DNA of 35,824 nt from Bacteroidales bacterium (lineage in GTDB: Bacteria; Bacteroidota; Bacteroidia; Bacteroidales; UBA932): assembly GCA_024401825.1 (NCBI GenBank), contig JAKSKF010000013.1:1-35824 (forward strand), read 5' to 3'. The notes below the pieces were generated by a model. The model was not told the DNA's origin and did not search any database. It saw nothing but the letters and a program-made list of their open reading frames with translations. The translations under genes were made by a program, and so were the position numbers. Numbering within the stretch: the first letter of the stretch is position 1; every line of letters starts with the position of its first letter. Below are positions 15,011 through 25,692 of the stretch, piece after piece.

Positions 15011-16237
15011 TTATTTCACAAGTCCCGTGGCCTGGTTCCAGGCCAGTGTCCTGTACCAGTCTCTCATCTCGTCGCTCGGGAACTGGGGGATGCTCATTCC
15101 GAGCCCGCAGAAATGCTCGAAGGTGAAGCCGTGCCAGTTGTATCCGTCGTGGCTCATCATGAATTCAGGCGTGTTGGCCTTGTATATTATGCAGGATTCT
15201 ATAGCGGAACCGAGTTCTGAAAGTTCCTGCTCAGTGGCTCCGGCAACTCTTATGATGTCTTCCAGGTCGTAGAACCACCCGTGGTGCAGGAGTTCTTCCT
15301 TGCCGCTGTAGCGGAAGAAGCGCTGCACGCTCAGGGGGTCCAGTTCCTGAATCTCTGTGCTGTAGTCGCGGAACAGCCTGCCGCAGACTTCGGCAAGTCC
15401 GGGGAGCTCGGAAGTCTTCACCAGCGCTATGCAGGCGGACTTGTCCCTTCCTGTCTTGATGTCATACTGCTCGAAGAAATCCTTGCAGACCCCTTCGGGC
15501 GACGCTTGGTCTCCTCCGAGCAATTTGCGGCCCAGGCGGAGATAGTTGAATCCGTCGGACAGCACTTCCGTTGCGGAAACCCCGATTTTGTCGGCGCATT
15601 GCCTCAGTTCGTAAACAGTCTCCACGTTGCCCATAAGGCAGGCGTCGAAGAGCAGGTAGTCCAATTTGAAGGGGAGCCCGTCGGGCAGGTCCTGAATGTC
15701 CATCAAATACTGGTCTTCCCCCTGTATTTCCTGGCCGAAGGACTTCGTGGTCATCTTGCCGTTGGAATAGTACGGGCCGGGAAGCCAGCCTGAGCCGTGG
15801 GAACTGAGGATGGCTCCGTAATGGTCTGCGGGGAAAAGTTCCCTGACTTTGTTGAAGAAGGTCCGCATCACGTTGCTGTCCGTCAGGAACGAGGTCCCGC
15901 TCATAGAGAACACGGTGTCCCGCACCACGCTTCCGCTCTTGTCCCTGTAAATGTTCATCATCACGGGGAGGGTGGGCTTGTCGTAGGAGTAATAACTGTA
16001 GGGGGTGTGAACCACCACTATCAGGGCCTTGTCGCAGCCGTACTCGGGGACATAGGCTCCGTTCTTGACGTCACACAGTTCCTTGATATCGTTCTCCAGG
16101 TCCTCGGACAGGTTGTTGCGGGCTATGGAGTACAGGACGGCCACCCTGTCGTAAGGTATGTCTTTTCCGGGAACGGGCTTTTTCTCACAACCGGCCAGCG
16201 TGAGAAGCGCCGCCAGGATGAACAATATTCTCTTCAT
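15011..16237 (-). CDS. Clostripain-like (C11) cysteine peptidase, lipoprotein
   Basis: A 408-residue protein with a lipoprotein signal peptide (lipobox LAGC, Cys at residue 17). The clostripain-family catalytic pair is visible: His147 in AILSSHGSGW and Cys200 in DYLLFDACLMGNVETVYEL. C11 peptidases typically cleave after Arg or Lys. The segment VAVLYSIARNNLSEDLENDI matches the family's first strand. It would sit in the periplasm or on the outer-membrane surface. A TATCTTTG -7 element ends 7 nt before the start codon, so the mRNA would have almost no leader; the gene is divergent from xerD. A true substrate cannot be assigned. Confidence 0.88.
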   Translation of the reverse strand: MKRILFILAALLTLAGCEKKPVPGKDIPYDRVAVLYSIARNNLSEDLENDIKELCDVKNGAYVPEYGCDKALIVVVHTPYSYYSYDKPTLPVMMNIYRDKSGSVVRDTVFSMSGTSFLTDSNVMRTFFNKVRELFPADHYGAILSSHGSGWLPGPYYSNGKMTTKSFGQEIQGEDQYLMDIQDLPDGLPFKLDYLLFDACLMGNVETVYELRQCADKIGVSATEVLSDGFNYLRLGRKLLGGDQASPEGVCKDFFEQYDIKTGRDKSACIALVKTSELPGLAEVCGRLFRDYSTEIQELDPLSVQRFFRYSGKEELLHHGWFYDLEDIIRVAGATEQELSELGSAIESCIIYKANTPEFMMSHDGYNWHGFTFEHFCGLGMSIPQFPSDEMRDWYRTLAWNQATGLVK

Positions 16238-16244
16238 ATCAGTG

Positions 16245-16252
16245 CAAAGATA
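16245..16252 (-). promoter_or_regulatory. -7 element (TATCTTTG) for the C11 peptidase gene
   Basis: An exact TAnnTTTG match on the minus strand with 7 nt to the start codon. The -33 box is not clear. Confidence 0.6.
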
Positions 16253-16282
16253 GCATTCTTTTTTAAATCGGGAGATTTTATG

Positions 16283-16290
16283 TAAGTTTG
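16283..16290 (+). promoter_or_regulatory. -7 element (TAAGTTTG) for xerD
   Basis: An exact TAnnTTTG match with 7 nt to the xerD ATG, predicting a near-leaderless mRNA. A T-run occupies the -33 position. Confidence 0.6.
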
Positions 16291-16297
16291 TCCCACT

Positions 16298-17194
16298 ATG
16301 CAGGAACCGGTGTCACGGCTGATAAAGGACTATTCCTATTGTCTGAGGATTGAGAGACAGATGTCCCCCAACACCGTCAGTTCCTATTGCAGTGACGTGA
16401 GCCATTTCTTTGACGACTGCAAAAAAAGTGCTGAAAATACCGATGCGGATGACATAGTGTCGTATTTCTCGACCTATTCTGAATATTTTTCCAAGCGCAC
16501 GCAGGCCAGAATCCTCAGTTCCCTGCGTTCTTTCTTCGACTGGATGGTGCAGGAAGGCGACAGGGCGGACAATCCCTGCGACAGGGTGGATTCCCCGAAA
16601 CTGGGGCGTTATCTTCCCGAGGTCCTGTCGGTAGAGGAGGTCCAGGCGCTCCTGGACAGTGTCAGGACGGACAGTGTGTCCGGTATGAGGGACAAGGCGA
16701 TTCTGGAGGTGTTGTACGGTTGCGGGTTGAGGGTGACTGAACTGTGCGAGCTGCGCATCTCGCAGATTTTCTTTGAGGACGGATTCCTGCGGGTAGTAGG
16801 CAAGGGAGACAAGGAACGCCTGGTTCCGTTTGCCCCGATAACCGCGGAAGCCTTGCGGGACTGGCTCTCCCTGCGCCCCTGCGCGGCGGGTCCCCAGTGG
16901 GAGGACACTGTGTTCCTGAACAGGTTCGGAAAAGGGCTGAGCAGGGTGTCGGTGTTCAATCTGGTGAAGAAGCAGGCGCTCCTGGCCGGGGTCGACAAGG
17001 AGATATCGCCCCACACTTTCCGCCACTCGTTCGCCACTCACCTTGTGGAGAACGGCGCGGACCTTCGCGTAGTCCAGGAGATGCTCGGGCACGAAAGCAT
17101 CCTTACCACGGAAATATACACGCACATCGACAGCCGGACCTGGCAGCAGTCCATACTGTCGCACCATCCCCGCAGGAACTCCGGGAGGCCCTGA
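16298..17194 (+). CDS. xerD: Tyrosine site-specific recombinase, XerD type
   Basis: A 298-residue recombinase of XerC/XerD length. The N-terminal SAM-like core-binding domain covers about residues 1-90. The catalytic domain carries R145 (GCGLRVTELC), K169 (VVGKGDKER), H239 and R242 (SPHTFRHSFATHL), H265 (MLGHESI) and the nucleophile Y274 (TEIYTHID), so all catalytic residues are present. XerCD resolves chromosome dimers at dif near the terminus, at the division septum. No second recombinase gene and no mobile-element structure lie nearby, which favours a housekeeping XerD over a phage integrase; XerC cannot be fully excluded. Confidence 0.92.
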   Translation: MQEPVSRLIKDYSYCLRIERQMSPNTVSSYCSDVSHFFDDCKKSAENTDADDIVSYFSTYSEYFSKRTQARILSSLRSFFDWMVQEGDRADNPCDRVDSPKLGRYLPEVLSVEEVQALLDSVRTDSVSGMRDKAILEVLYGCGLRVTELCELRISQIFFEDGFLRVVGKGDKERLVPFAPITAEALRDWLSLRPCAAGPQWEDTVFLNRFGKGLSRVSVFNLVKKQALLAGVDKEISPHTFRHSFATHLVENGADLRVVQEMLGHESILTTEIYTHIDSRTWQQSILSHHPRRNSGRP

Positions 17195-17225
17195 ACGGTG
17201 TCCCCGGCCGGAAGGCCCCGTCTCA

Positions 17226-18164
17226 TCAGCGACCTGGGGCGGGAGCTATGAGGCAGAGGGAGAGACGGGCGGCGTTCTCCGGTGAGAGAATTCCCGCGCG
17301 TCCCAGCGCGGAGACGGTGAGGGAGTCCGGCGGAGAGTTCTCCCTGAAGAGCGCTATGGCCTTTGCGGTTCTCCAATCCCTGATATACGGGTGCTTGCGG
17401 AGTTCGTCCGGCGGAAGAGTCCACAGGGCGAAGGGCTTCTCCGGTGGCGAACAGACAATCAGGCGTTCGAGCCGGTCGTACCGTTCCTGTCCGAAGTTGT
17501 AGATGTCCAGCAGCTGGCGTTTGTCTGAGTATCCTCCGAGGCTGTTCCTGTATTCCACCATTTTTCGGGCGAAGTAACCTCCGATTCCGGGCAGGGCGTC
17601 GAAAGCGGCGGAGTCCGCTTTGTTTATGTCGACAAGAGGAATGTCGATGTATCCTGAAAGACGCCTGAATACAGAATCGCTTACCACGAAACTTCCTGCA
17701 AAATCCTCCTTGCTGTTGAACCGGCCGCCTTTCCGGCGATATCGGTCGATGGATTCCGCCTGCTTCAGGCTGAAACCCAACCTTTGCAGGTCCTCCACCG
17801 ACGCGGTGTTGGGATTGAAGCGGAAACTTTCGACCTTCCGCGTCCTGTCCCTTACCTCCCTTACCAGAGGGCTGTGCCCGGCTTCTTTCCTGTAGTGGCG
17901 GAGCCCGGAGAAATCTCCGTCCGCTCCGTCGTCCGGTCCGCCGTTCCCGTCCTCCTGCCGCACGGGACCGCTCCTGTCGGCATAGACAAAAACCGTGTCG
18001 GGATGGTCCCTGCCCGACTCGATTCGCAGAATGGAGGCCCTGCCTACGAACAGAGCCACCTGATAACCCAAAATGAGAAATGCCAGGTTGACTGCGCCCA
18101 GCTTGAACCTGACGGAAAGCCTAACTTTCTTCCGACTGTACTTCTCCACGTTCTCCCTCTTCAT
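17226..18164 (-). CDS. ComEA-like helix-hairpin-helix protein, membrane-anchored
   Basis: 312 residues from the ATG at 18164; an in-frame start 57 nt upstream is also open, but the later one places the basic KRENVEKYSRKKVRL segment directly before a single membrane helix (LGAVNLAFLILGYQVALF). A charged linker follows, then a series of helix-hairpin-helix modules: FNPNTASVEDLQRLGFS, VDINKADSAAFDALPGIGGY and DWRTAKAIALF. These are the DNA-binding motifs of ComEA-type proteins, which hold incoming DNA in the periplasm during uptake. In Bacteroidetes such proteins are widespread and their role in competence is not established. It overlaps the end of rsmI by 44 nt and is probably co-transcribed with it. 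Confidence 0.85.
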   Translation of the reverse strand: MKRENVEKYSRKKVRLSVRFKLGAVNLAFLILGYQVALFVGRASILRIESGRDHPDTVFVYADRSGPVRQEDGNGGPDDGADGDFSGLRHYRKEAGHSPLVREVRDRTRKVESFRFNPNTASVEDLQRLGFSLKQAESIDRYRRKGGRFNSKEDFAGSFVVSDSVFRRLSGYIDIPLVDINKADSAAFDALPGIGGYFARKMVEYRNSLGGYSDKRQLLDIYNFGQERYDRLERLIVCSPPEKPFALWTLPPDELRKHPYIRDWRTAKAIALFRENSPPDSLTVSALGRAGILSPENAARLSLCLIAPAPGR

Positions 18165-18873
18165 CCCTGTACTTGTTTTTATGTTCCCCGCGAACCGCCG
18201 CGGGTTTGCCGGAAACCACAATCACAATTTCTCCACGCGGCTCCTCCTTTCTGAAATGCCCGAGCACTTCCGCAATGCTGCCACGGCTGTGTTGCTCGTG
18301 GACTTTGGAAATCTCCCGGCTCACGCAAATCTGCCTGTCCGCTCCGAAAACGGTGCCGAACTGCTCCAGAGTCCTGACAAGCCTGCCCGGGGATTCGTAA
18401 AAAATCATTGTCCTTTCTTCGTCCGCGAGTCTGTCCAGCAGGCTGCGGCGGCCTTTTTTCTGCGGGAGGAAACCTTCGAAGCAGAAACGGTCGCAGGGCA
18501 GGCCCGATGAAACCACGGCCGGTATGCAGGCAGTCGGTCCCGGAAGGGTCTGAACCTCAATCCCGGCCTCGGAGCAGCTTCGCGAAAGCAGGAAACCGGG
18601 GTCCGATATTCCCGGCGTGCCCGCATCGCTGACGAGGGCCACGTTCTTTCCGGAAAGAATCTGTTCCCGTATCATCCCTACGGTCTGGTGTTCGTTGAAC
18701 TTGTGGTGGGACATCAACTGTCCGTGAATGTCATAATGCCGGAAAAGTACCGAGGACGTGCGGGTGTCCTCGGCAAGAATCAGGTCGGCGTCCCTGAGCA
18801 CACTTACGGCCCTGAAGCTCATATCCTCAAGGTTTCCGACGGGTGTGGGCACTATGAAGAGTTTCCCTGCCAT
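18121..18873 (-). CDS. rsmI: 16S rRNA (cytidine1402-2'-O)-methyltransferase
   Basis: A 250-residue SAM-dependent methyltransferase of the tetrapyrrole-methylase fold. The family signature is complete: KLFIVPTPVGNLEDMSFRAV, then LILAEDTRTSSVL, then ALVSDAGTPGISDPGFLL, with FYESPGRLVRTLEQFG further on. It modifies C1402 in the decoding centre of 16S rRNA. Its start overlaps the stop of the upstream hypothetical gene by one base (TGATG), and its 3' end overlaps the ComEA-like gene by 44 nt. Confidence 0.95.
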   Translation of the reverse strand: MAGKLFIVPTPVGNLEDMSFRAVSVLRDADLILAEDTRTSSVLFRHYDIHGQLMSHHKFNEHQTVGMIREQILSGKNVALVSDAGTPGISDPGFLLSRSCSEAGIEVQTLPGPTACIPAVVSSGLPCDRFCFEGFLPQKKGRRSLLDRLADEERTMIFYESPGRLVRTLEQFGTVFGADRQICVSREISKVHEQHSRGSIAEVLGHFRKEEPRGEIVIVVSGKPAAVRGEHKNKYRDEEGERGEVQSEES

Positions 18874-19667
18874 CAGTTCAGCTTGCGCCTTACGGCCATC
18901 ATCAGTTTATAGACGGGGTCGGAATCGAGTTTCCAGCGCGGGAACTTCTTCCTGATGAAACTTTCGGCCTCGTTCAGGGAGCGCATCCTGTTGAACTTGC
19001 TTACAGTGTCTATGAAGAGCTGCGCGTCATCCTGAAAAAGAACTCCGATGATAAGAGCCCTGTCCTTGAGAGCTATTCCGCTGAGAATGTTGCTCAGGGG
19101 TGATGCCGGAGTGTCCGTCTGCCATCCGTAGAACATAGTGGGCTGGGGTGCGGGCTTGGACGGTTTCCTTGTCTTTTTCACGGGTTTTGCGTCATTGTCC
19201 AGGAGCTCTCCGGCCATCAGCAGGTTTTCCTGCAGGCCTTCCTCCTTTTCCTTCCCCGGCTCCGGCGTCCTTTCAACCTTCTTGCCGGATTCCGCCCTGC
19301 GCCTCGGCTCCGCCTTGGTCTCAGGTTCTGCTTCCTGCTGCTTTTCCGGTTCCGATGCGTGGGGCTCGGGCTCTGTGCCCACGGCTTCCTCCGCCTTGTT
19401 CCCGACGGGTCCGGCGGGCTGAATCAGGTCCACCTCGTCCCCCATCATAATGTCGAACGCTTCTTCCGCCACGGTTTCGGCGGGCGCCGCGGTTTCTGCA
19501 GGTTCGCAGTCTCCGGCGGGCGCCGCAGGTTCGGCGGGTCCGGATTGCTCCGCATCGGCCTGCCCGGCAATCTCGCTTATCCTGCTTTCCATTTCCCCGG
19601 CCTTTTTCTTGAGCTCCTGAAGCTCCGATTGAATCTGCGCCAGAATTTCATTGGTGTTCTTTTCCAT
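18873..19667 (-). CDS. Conserved hypothetical protein with coiled coil and charged low-complexity region
   Basis: 264 residues; I do not recognise a named family. An N-terminal heptad-like coiled coil ([20 protein letters not shown], about residues 5-35) is followed by a long Ala/Pro/Glu-rich low-complexity stretch (about 40-165), a basic segment ([14 protein letters not shown]) and a folded C-terminal domain of about 85 residues ([20 protein letters not shown], then [20 protein letters not shown]). Only the ends look constrained. No signal peptide is visible, so it is probably cytoplasmic. It overlaps rsmI by one base and is first in that operon. The layout resembles a tethering protein with a disordered linker; that is inference. 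Confidence 0.75.
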   Translation of the reverse strand: MEKNTNEILAQIQSELQELKKKAGEMESRISEIAGQADAEQSGPAEPAAPAGDCEPAETAAPAETVAEEAFDIMMGDEVDLIQPAGPVGNKAEEAVGTEPEPHASEPEKQQEAEPETKAEPRRRAESGKKVERTPEPGKEKEEGLQENLLMAGELLDNDAKPVKKTRKPSKPAPQPTMFYGWQTDTPASPLSNILSGIALKDRALIIGVLFQDDAQLFIDTVSKFNRMRSLNEAESFIRKKFPRWKLDSDPVYKLMMAVRRKLN

Positions 19668-19682
19668 ACGGCAATAATTCTT

Positions 19683-19690
19683 TACCTTTG
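19683..19690 (+). promoter_or_regulatory. -7 element (TACCTTTG) for tdk
   Basis: An exact TAnnTTTG match with 27 nt to the ATG at 19718. Because the box covers the in-frame TTG at 19688, it supports the later ATG as the real start. Confidence 0.6.
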
Positions 19691-19717
19691 CATTCGACAG
19701 ACCACAAATTTAATCAA

Positions 19718-20290
19718 ATGTTCCAAGAAAACCACAAAAAGAATGGCTGCATAGAAGTGGTATGCGGCTCGATGTTCTCCGGCAAGACTGAAGAACTCAT
19801 CAGAAGGCTCCGCAGGGCGGGATTCGCCAATCAGAAGATGGAAATCTTCAAGCCTGCGGTGGACAACAGATACTCTGACGTCGAGGTTGTGTCCCACGAT
19901 TTTCACAGTATCAAGTCGAGACCGATAGCCAGCCCTTCACAGATGCTCGAGATAGAGGATGACGTCCGGGTCGTGGGCGTAGATGAGGCGCAGTTCTTTG
20001 ACCAGAGTCTGGTGGATGTGTGCCAGACACTTGCAAACAGGGGAGTGAGAGTCATCGTGGCGGGACTGGACACTGATTATCAGGGTAAGCCGTTCGGCCC
20101 TATGCCTATGCTTATGGCCGTGGCTGAGGATGTGCAGAAAGTCCACGCCATCTGCGTGAAATGCGGCAACCTGGCCAATCACTCGCATCGTCTGAACAAG
20201 AGCCGGGACCTTGTGGTCCTGGGCGAAAAGGACGTTTACGAACCCCTGTGCCGCGAATGTTTCAACAAGGCGAGAGCCGCTGAAAAATAG
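19718..20290 (+). CDS. tdk: Thymidine kinase
   Basis: 190 residues from the ATG at 19718, a usual length for bacterial type II thymidine kinases; an in-frame TTG ten codons earlier lies in the promoter. The P-loop is [11 protein letters not shown] (about residues 16-26). The VGVDEAQFF segment carries the base-catalytic Glu region, and two cysteine pairs (CVKC and CREC) make the zinc site. It phosphorylates thymidine in the pyrimidine salvage pathway. The stop codon TAG overlaps the earliest possible codon of the next open frame. Confidence 0.95.
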   Translation: MFQENHKKNGCIEVVCGSMFSGKTEELIRRLRRAGFANQKMEIFKPAVDNRYSDVEVVSHDFHSIKSRPIASPSQMLEIEDDVRVVGVDEAQFFDQSLVDVCQTLANRGVRVIVAGLDTDYQGKPFGPMPMLMAVAEDVQKVHAICVKCGNLANHSHRLNKSRDLVVLGEKDVYEPLCRECFNKARAAEK

Positions 20291-20379
20291 AAAATCTCAT
20301 AAACATATTCGCACGGAACTGTGAAGTCCGCCGCATCCCGAAGGAAACAGCGGCGGCTTTTCTCGACGCTAACCACAGG

Positions 20380-22894
<2,515 letters not shown>

Positions 22895-22919
22895 AATGCA
22901 AGTGTTAAATGTTTCAAAG

Positions 22920-22950
22920 CAAAGTTAGGAAAAAGGCGCGAATTCTTCAA
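22920..22950 (-). promoter_or_regulatory. Promoter for recA-trpS
   Basis: On the minus strand, TTG (22950-22948), a 20-bp spacer and TAACTTTG (22927-22920), an exact match to the -7 consensus. It is divergent from the sdaA promoter. Confidence 0.65.
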
Positions 22951-22960
22951 AACCTTTTTA

Positions 22961-22968
22961 TAAATTTG
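22961..22968 (+). promoter_or_regulatory. -7 element (TAAATTTG) for sdaA-rlmN-recX
   Basis: An exact TAnnTTTG match, 23 nt before the sdaA ATG. No TTG was found at the -33 position. Confidence 0.55.
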
Positions 22969-22991
22969 CAGATGAAGCCAATCAACAGATT

Positions 22992-24209
22992 ATGGAAAGC
23001 ATAAAAGAAATCTACAAGATAGGCGCAGGACCTTCCAGCAGCCACACCATGGGCCCGTTCAATGCGGCCGCGGCCTTCGGGGAGAAGCATCCCGGGGCGG
23101 CGGAATTCAGAGTCACTCTTTACGGCAGCCTGGCCGCTACCGGCAAGGGGCATATGACGGACAGGGCCATAATCAGGGCGCTCGGGGAAAGACCGACCCG
23201 GATAGTCTGGCGCGCCGACATAGTCCCGGAGTACCACACCAACGGAATGCTTTTCGAGGCTTTGGACAGCGAGGGCGGGGTCGTGGACAGCTGGACAGTG
23301 TACAGCATAGGGGGAGGCTTCCTTTCGGAGGGGCCGGACTCCCGGACCGAGGCAAGGCAGGTGTACCCGCGGAATTCGATGAGCGAAATACAGCAGATTA
23401 TAGAGAAGGAGGGCTTCTCTTTCTGGGAGTATGTGGAATATCACGAGGACAAGGACCTCTGGGACTACCTCGCTACGGTATGGGATGCGATGCAGGCCAG
23501 CGTGGAGGAAGGACTGGAGAATGACGAACGGCTTCCCGGCTGCCTGCGGCTGAGGAGCAAGGCCAAGCAGTATTACCTCAGGGCCTCGGCTTTCAAGGAC
23601 AGCCTGAAGAGCCGGGCGCTGGTGTCGTCCTACGCGCTTGCGGTGTCCGAACAGAACGCCAGGGGAGGAACGGTGGTCACGGCTCCGACCTGCGGCTCCT
23701 GCGGAGTGGTTCCCGCCGTGCTGTATCATATGAAGCGCGCCCACAACTTTTCAGACAAGGACATCCTCAAGTCGCTTGCCACCGCAGGACTGTTCGGGGA
23801 GGTCATCAAGACCAACGCGTCGCTTTCAGGCGCGGAAGTGGGATGCCAGGGAGAGGTGGGCAGCGCCTGCGTTATGGCGGCGGTTGCAATCAACCAGATT
23901 TTCGGAGGCACTCCCCAGCAGATAGAATATGCGGGGGAAATGGCTATGGAACACAACCTTGGGCTGACCTGCGACCCTATCTGCGGACTGGTTCAGATTC
24001 CCTGCATCGAGCGCAACCCCCTTGCCGCCCTGCGCGCCCTTGACGTCAGTATGTACGCTCTCCTGAGCGACGGCCGCCATCTGGTATCCTTCGACAAGGT
24101 TGTGGACACTATGAAACGTACCGGAAAGGACCTTCCCAGCCTGTACAAGGAAACTTCCTACGGAGGACTCGCCTCCATCGAATACGAAAAATCCGTCACC
24201 GGAAAATGA
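22992..24209 (+). CDS. sdaA: L-serine dehydratase (iron-sulfur, single chain)
   Basis: A 405-residue L-serine ammonia-lyase converting serine to pyruvate and ammonia. It has the fused beta-alpha arrangement: an N-terminal regulatory half (IYKIGAGPSSSHTMGPFNAA) and a catalytic half with the [4Fe-4S] cysteines (APTCGSCGVVPAVLYH, CDPICGLVQIPCIERN). It is oxygen-sensitive in known members, which fits an anaerobic gut bacterium. It overlaps rlmN by 4 nt (ATGA), starting the sdaA-rlmN-recX operon. Serine breakdown may affect the phosphoserine pool used by cysteate synthase, but that link is weak. Confidence 0.95.
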   Translation: MESIKEIYKIGAGPSSSHTMGPFNAAAAFGEKHPGAAEFRVTLYGSLAATGKGHMTDRAIIRALGERPTRIVWRADIVPEYHTNGMLFEALDSEGGVVDSWTVYSIGGGFLSEGPDSRTEARQVYPRNSMSEIQQIIEKEGFSFWEYVEYHEDKDLWDYLATVWDAMQASVEEGLENDERLPGCLRLRSKAKQYYLRASAFKDSLKSRALVSSYALAVSEQNARGGTVVTAPTCGSCGVVPAVLYHMKRAHNFSDKDILKSLATAGLFGEVIKTNASLSGAEVGCQGEVGSACVMAAVAINQIFGGTPQQIEYAGEMAMEHNLGLTCDPICGLVQIPCIERNPLAALRALDVSMYALLSDGRHLVSFDKVVDTMKRTGKDLPSLYKETSYGGLASIEYEKSVTGK

Positions 24210-25234
24210 AACCGTCTCTGCTTGGAATGACTCTCCCCGAGTTGGAGCAGGCCGCCGTGGACTGCTCTCTGAAGCCTTTTGTCGGCCGGCAACTTGCAGA
24301 CTGGATGTACTCCAAGAGGGTGGGGAGCTGGGACGGGATGCGAAACATATCCAACGCCGCCAAGCAGGCTCTTTCGGAAAAATATGAACTCGGTACAGCC
24401 GCTCCGGTGGGAATGGCGGAGTCTTCGGACGGTACGCGCAAATACCTCTTCGAGCCGGGGATAGAGGCGGTGATGATTCCCGATGCGGAACGAAAGACCC
24501 TGTGCGTAAGTTCGCAGGTGGGGTGCAAGATGGGCTGCCGTTTCTGTATGACCGGACGCCAGGGCTGGCACGGCAACCTGAGCGCGGCGGCCATCCTGAA
24601 CCAGTTCCTGAGCATTGAAGGCGCCTCAGACCTGACCAATGCCGTGTTTATGGGTATGGGCGAACCGTTGGACAACTACCGGGAGGTGAGCAGGGCAATA
24701 GACGTGCTGACCTCCGGCTGGGGTTTCGGCTGGAGCCCCAAGAGAATAACCCTCAGCACTGTCGGCGTCATTCCCGAACTCCGGAAATACCTCGATGAGA
24801 GCAAGTGCCATCTGGCAGTGAGCCTTCATAACCCCATTCCCGGTGAAAGGCTTCAGTTCATGCCCGTGCAGAAGGCCTGGCCGCTCGAGGATGTGGTGGA
24901 CTTGGTCAGGAAGTATGATTTCAGCGGTCAGCGCAGGGTGAGTTTCGAGTACACGATGTTTGCCGGCTGGAACGACGACAAGGCTCACGCCGACGCCCTG
25001 GTCCGTCTCCTCAGGGGGCTTGAATGCAGGGTGAACCTCATCAGATTCCACAAGATTCCGGATTTCCCTTACGACAGTTCGCCCGAAGCGGTGATGGAGG
25101 CCTTCCGGGAAAGACTGAACTCCAACGGAATAGTATGTACCATAAGGTCTTCCAGGGGAGAGGACATACTGGCGGCCTGCGGCCTGCTCGCGGGACAGTG
25201 CGGAAGACGCAATACCGGAAAGACCGATGAATGA
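24206..25234 (+). CDS. rlmN: 23S rRNA / tRNA adenine-C2 methyltransferase
   Basis: A 342-residue radical-SAM enzyme that methylates A2503 in 23S rRNA and A37 in some tRNAs. The cluster motif CxxxCxxC is at C107, C111, C114 (QVGCKMGCRFCMTG), GMGEPLDNY is the SAM-pocket motif, and the methyl-carrying Cys is near residue 325 (ACGLLAG). It is not a Cfr resistance enzyme by overall context. It overlaps sdaA by 4 nt and recX by 8 nt. Confidence 0.95.
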   Translation: MKPSLLGMTLPELEQAAVDCSLKPFVGRQLADWMYSKRVGSWDGMRNISNAAKQALSEKYELGTAAPVGMAESSDGTRKYLFEPGIEAVMIPDAERKTLCVSSQVGCKMGCRFCMTGRQGWHGNLSAAAILNQFLSIEGASDLTNAVFMGMGEPLDNYREVSRAIDVLTSGWGFGWSPKRITLSTVGVIPELRKYLDESKCHLAVSLHNPIPGERLQFMPVQKAWPLEDVVDLVRKYDFSGQRRVSFEYTMFAGWNDDKAHADALVRLLRGLECRVNLIRFHKIPDFPYDSSPEAVMEAFRERLNSNGIVCTIRSSRGEDILAACGLLAGQCGRRNTGKTDE

Positions 25235-25688
25235 GGAGTTGAAAAAAGTGCTTTCGTCCCTGCAGCTTCAGTGCGCCCGGCGGGAATACTGCTCGTCGGA
25301 CATACTGAAAAAGGCGGCGTCGCGCCTGGACGGGGACCTTGCCGCGGCGGGGGAGATTCTCGACCGCTTGAAGGAGGAATCCTACGTGGATGACGGCAGG
25401 TATGCGGCGGCCTTCGCAAGGGAGAAAGCCTCGATATCCGGCTGGGGACCCGTCAAAATCCGTTATGCCCTTGCGGCAAGGAAGATAGAGGGTTCCGTCA
25501 TCGAACAGGCTCTGTCACAGATAGATTCGGACTCTGCCGACGCGCGTCTTCTCCGTCTTCTGGAAAACAAACGCAAAAGCCTCAGGGATGACCCGCAGGC
25601 CAAGCTGAAGCTTTTGAAATTCGCCCTTGGAAGGGGCTATGACTATGACAGCGTGCGCTCCGTGGTGGAACGCATCTGCCACGGATGA
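25227..25688 (+). CDS. recX: Regulatory protein RecX
   Basis: A 153-residue helical protein of the RecX family, which blocks RecA filament growth and RecA ATPase. The three-helix repeats include LQCARREYCSSDILKKAAS at the start, EESYVDDGRYAAAFAREKA in the middle and DYDSVRSVVERICHG at the end. It overlaps rlmN by 8 nt. recA is divergent, about 2.3 kb away, so the two are linked by neighbourhood rather than by operon. It meets pdxA tail to tail with 4 bases between and no visible terminator. Confidence 0.88.
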   Translation: MNEELKKVLSSLQLQCARREYCSSDILKKAASRLDGDLAAAGEILDRLKEESYVDDGRYAAAFAREKASISGWGPVKIRYALAARKIEGSVIEQALSQIDSDSADARLLRLLENKRKSLRDDPQAKLKLLKFALGRGYDYDSVRSVVERICHG

Positions 25689-25692
25689 ATCC

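Noticed and set aside
16298-17194. The tyrosine recombinase as a phage or integron integrase
   Set aside because: Length, motifs and housekeeping neighbours match XerC/XerD; no attachment sites, terminal repeats or phage genes were seen.
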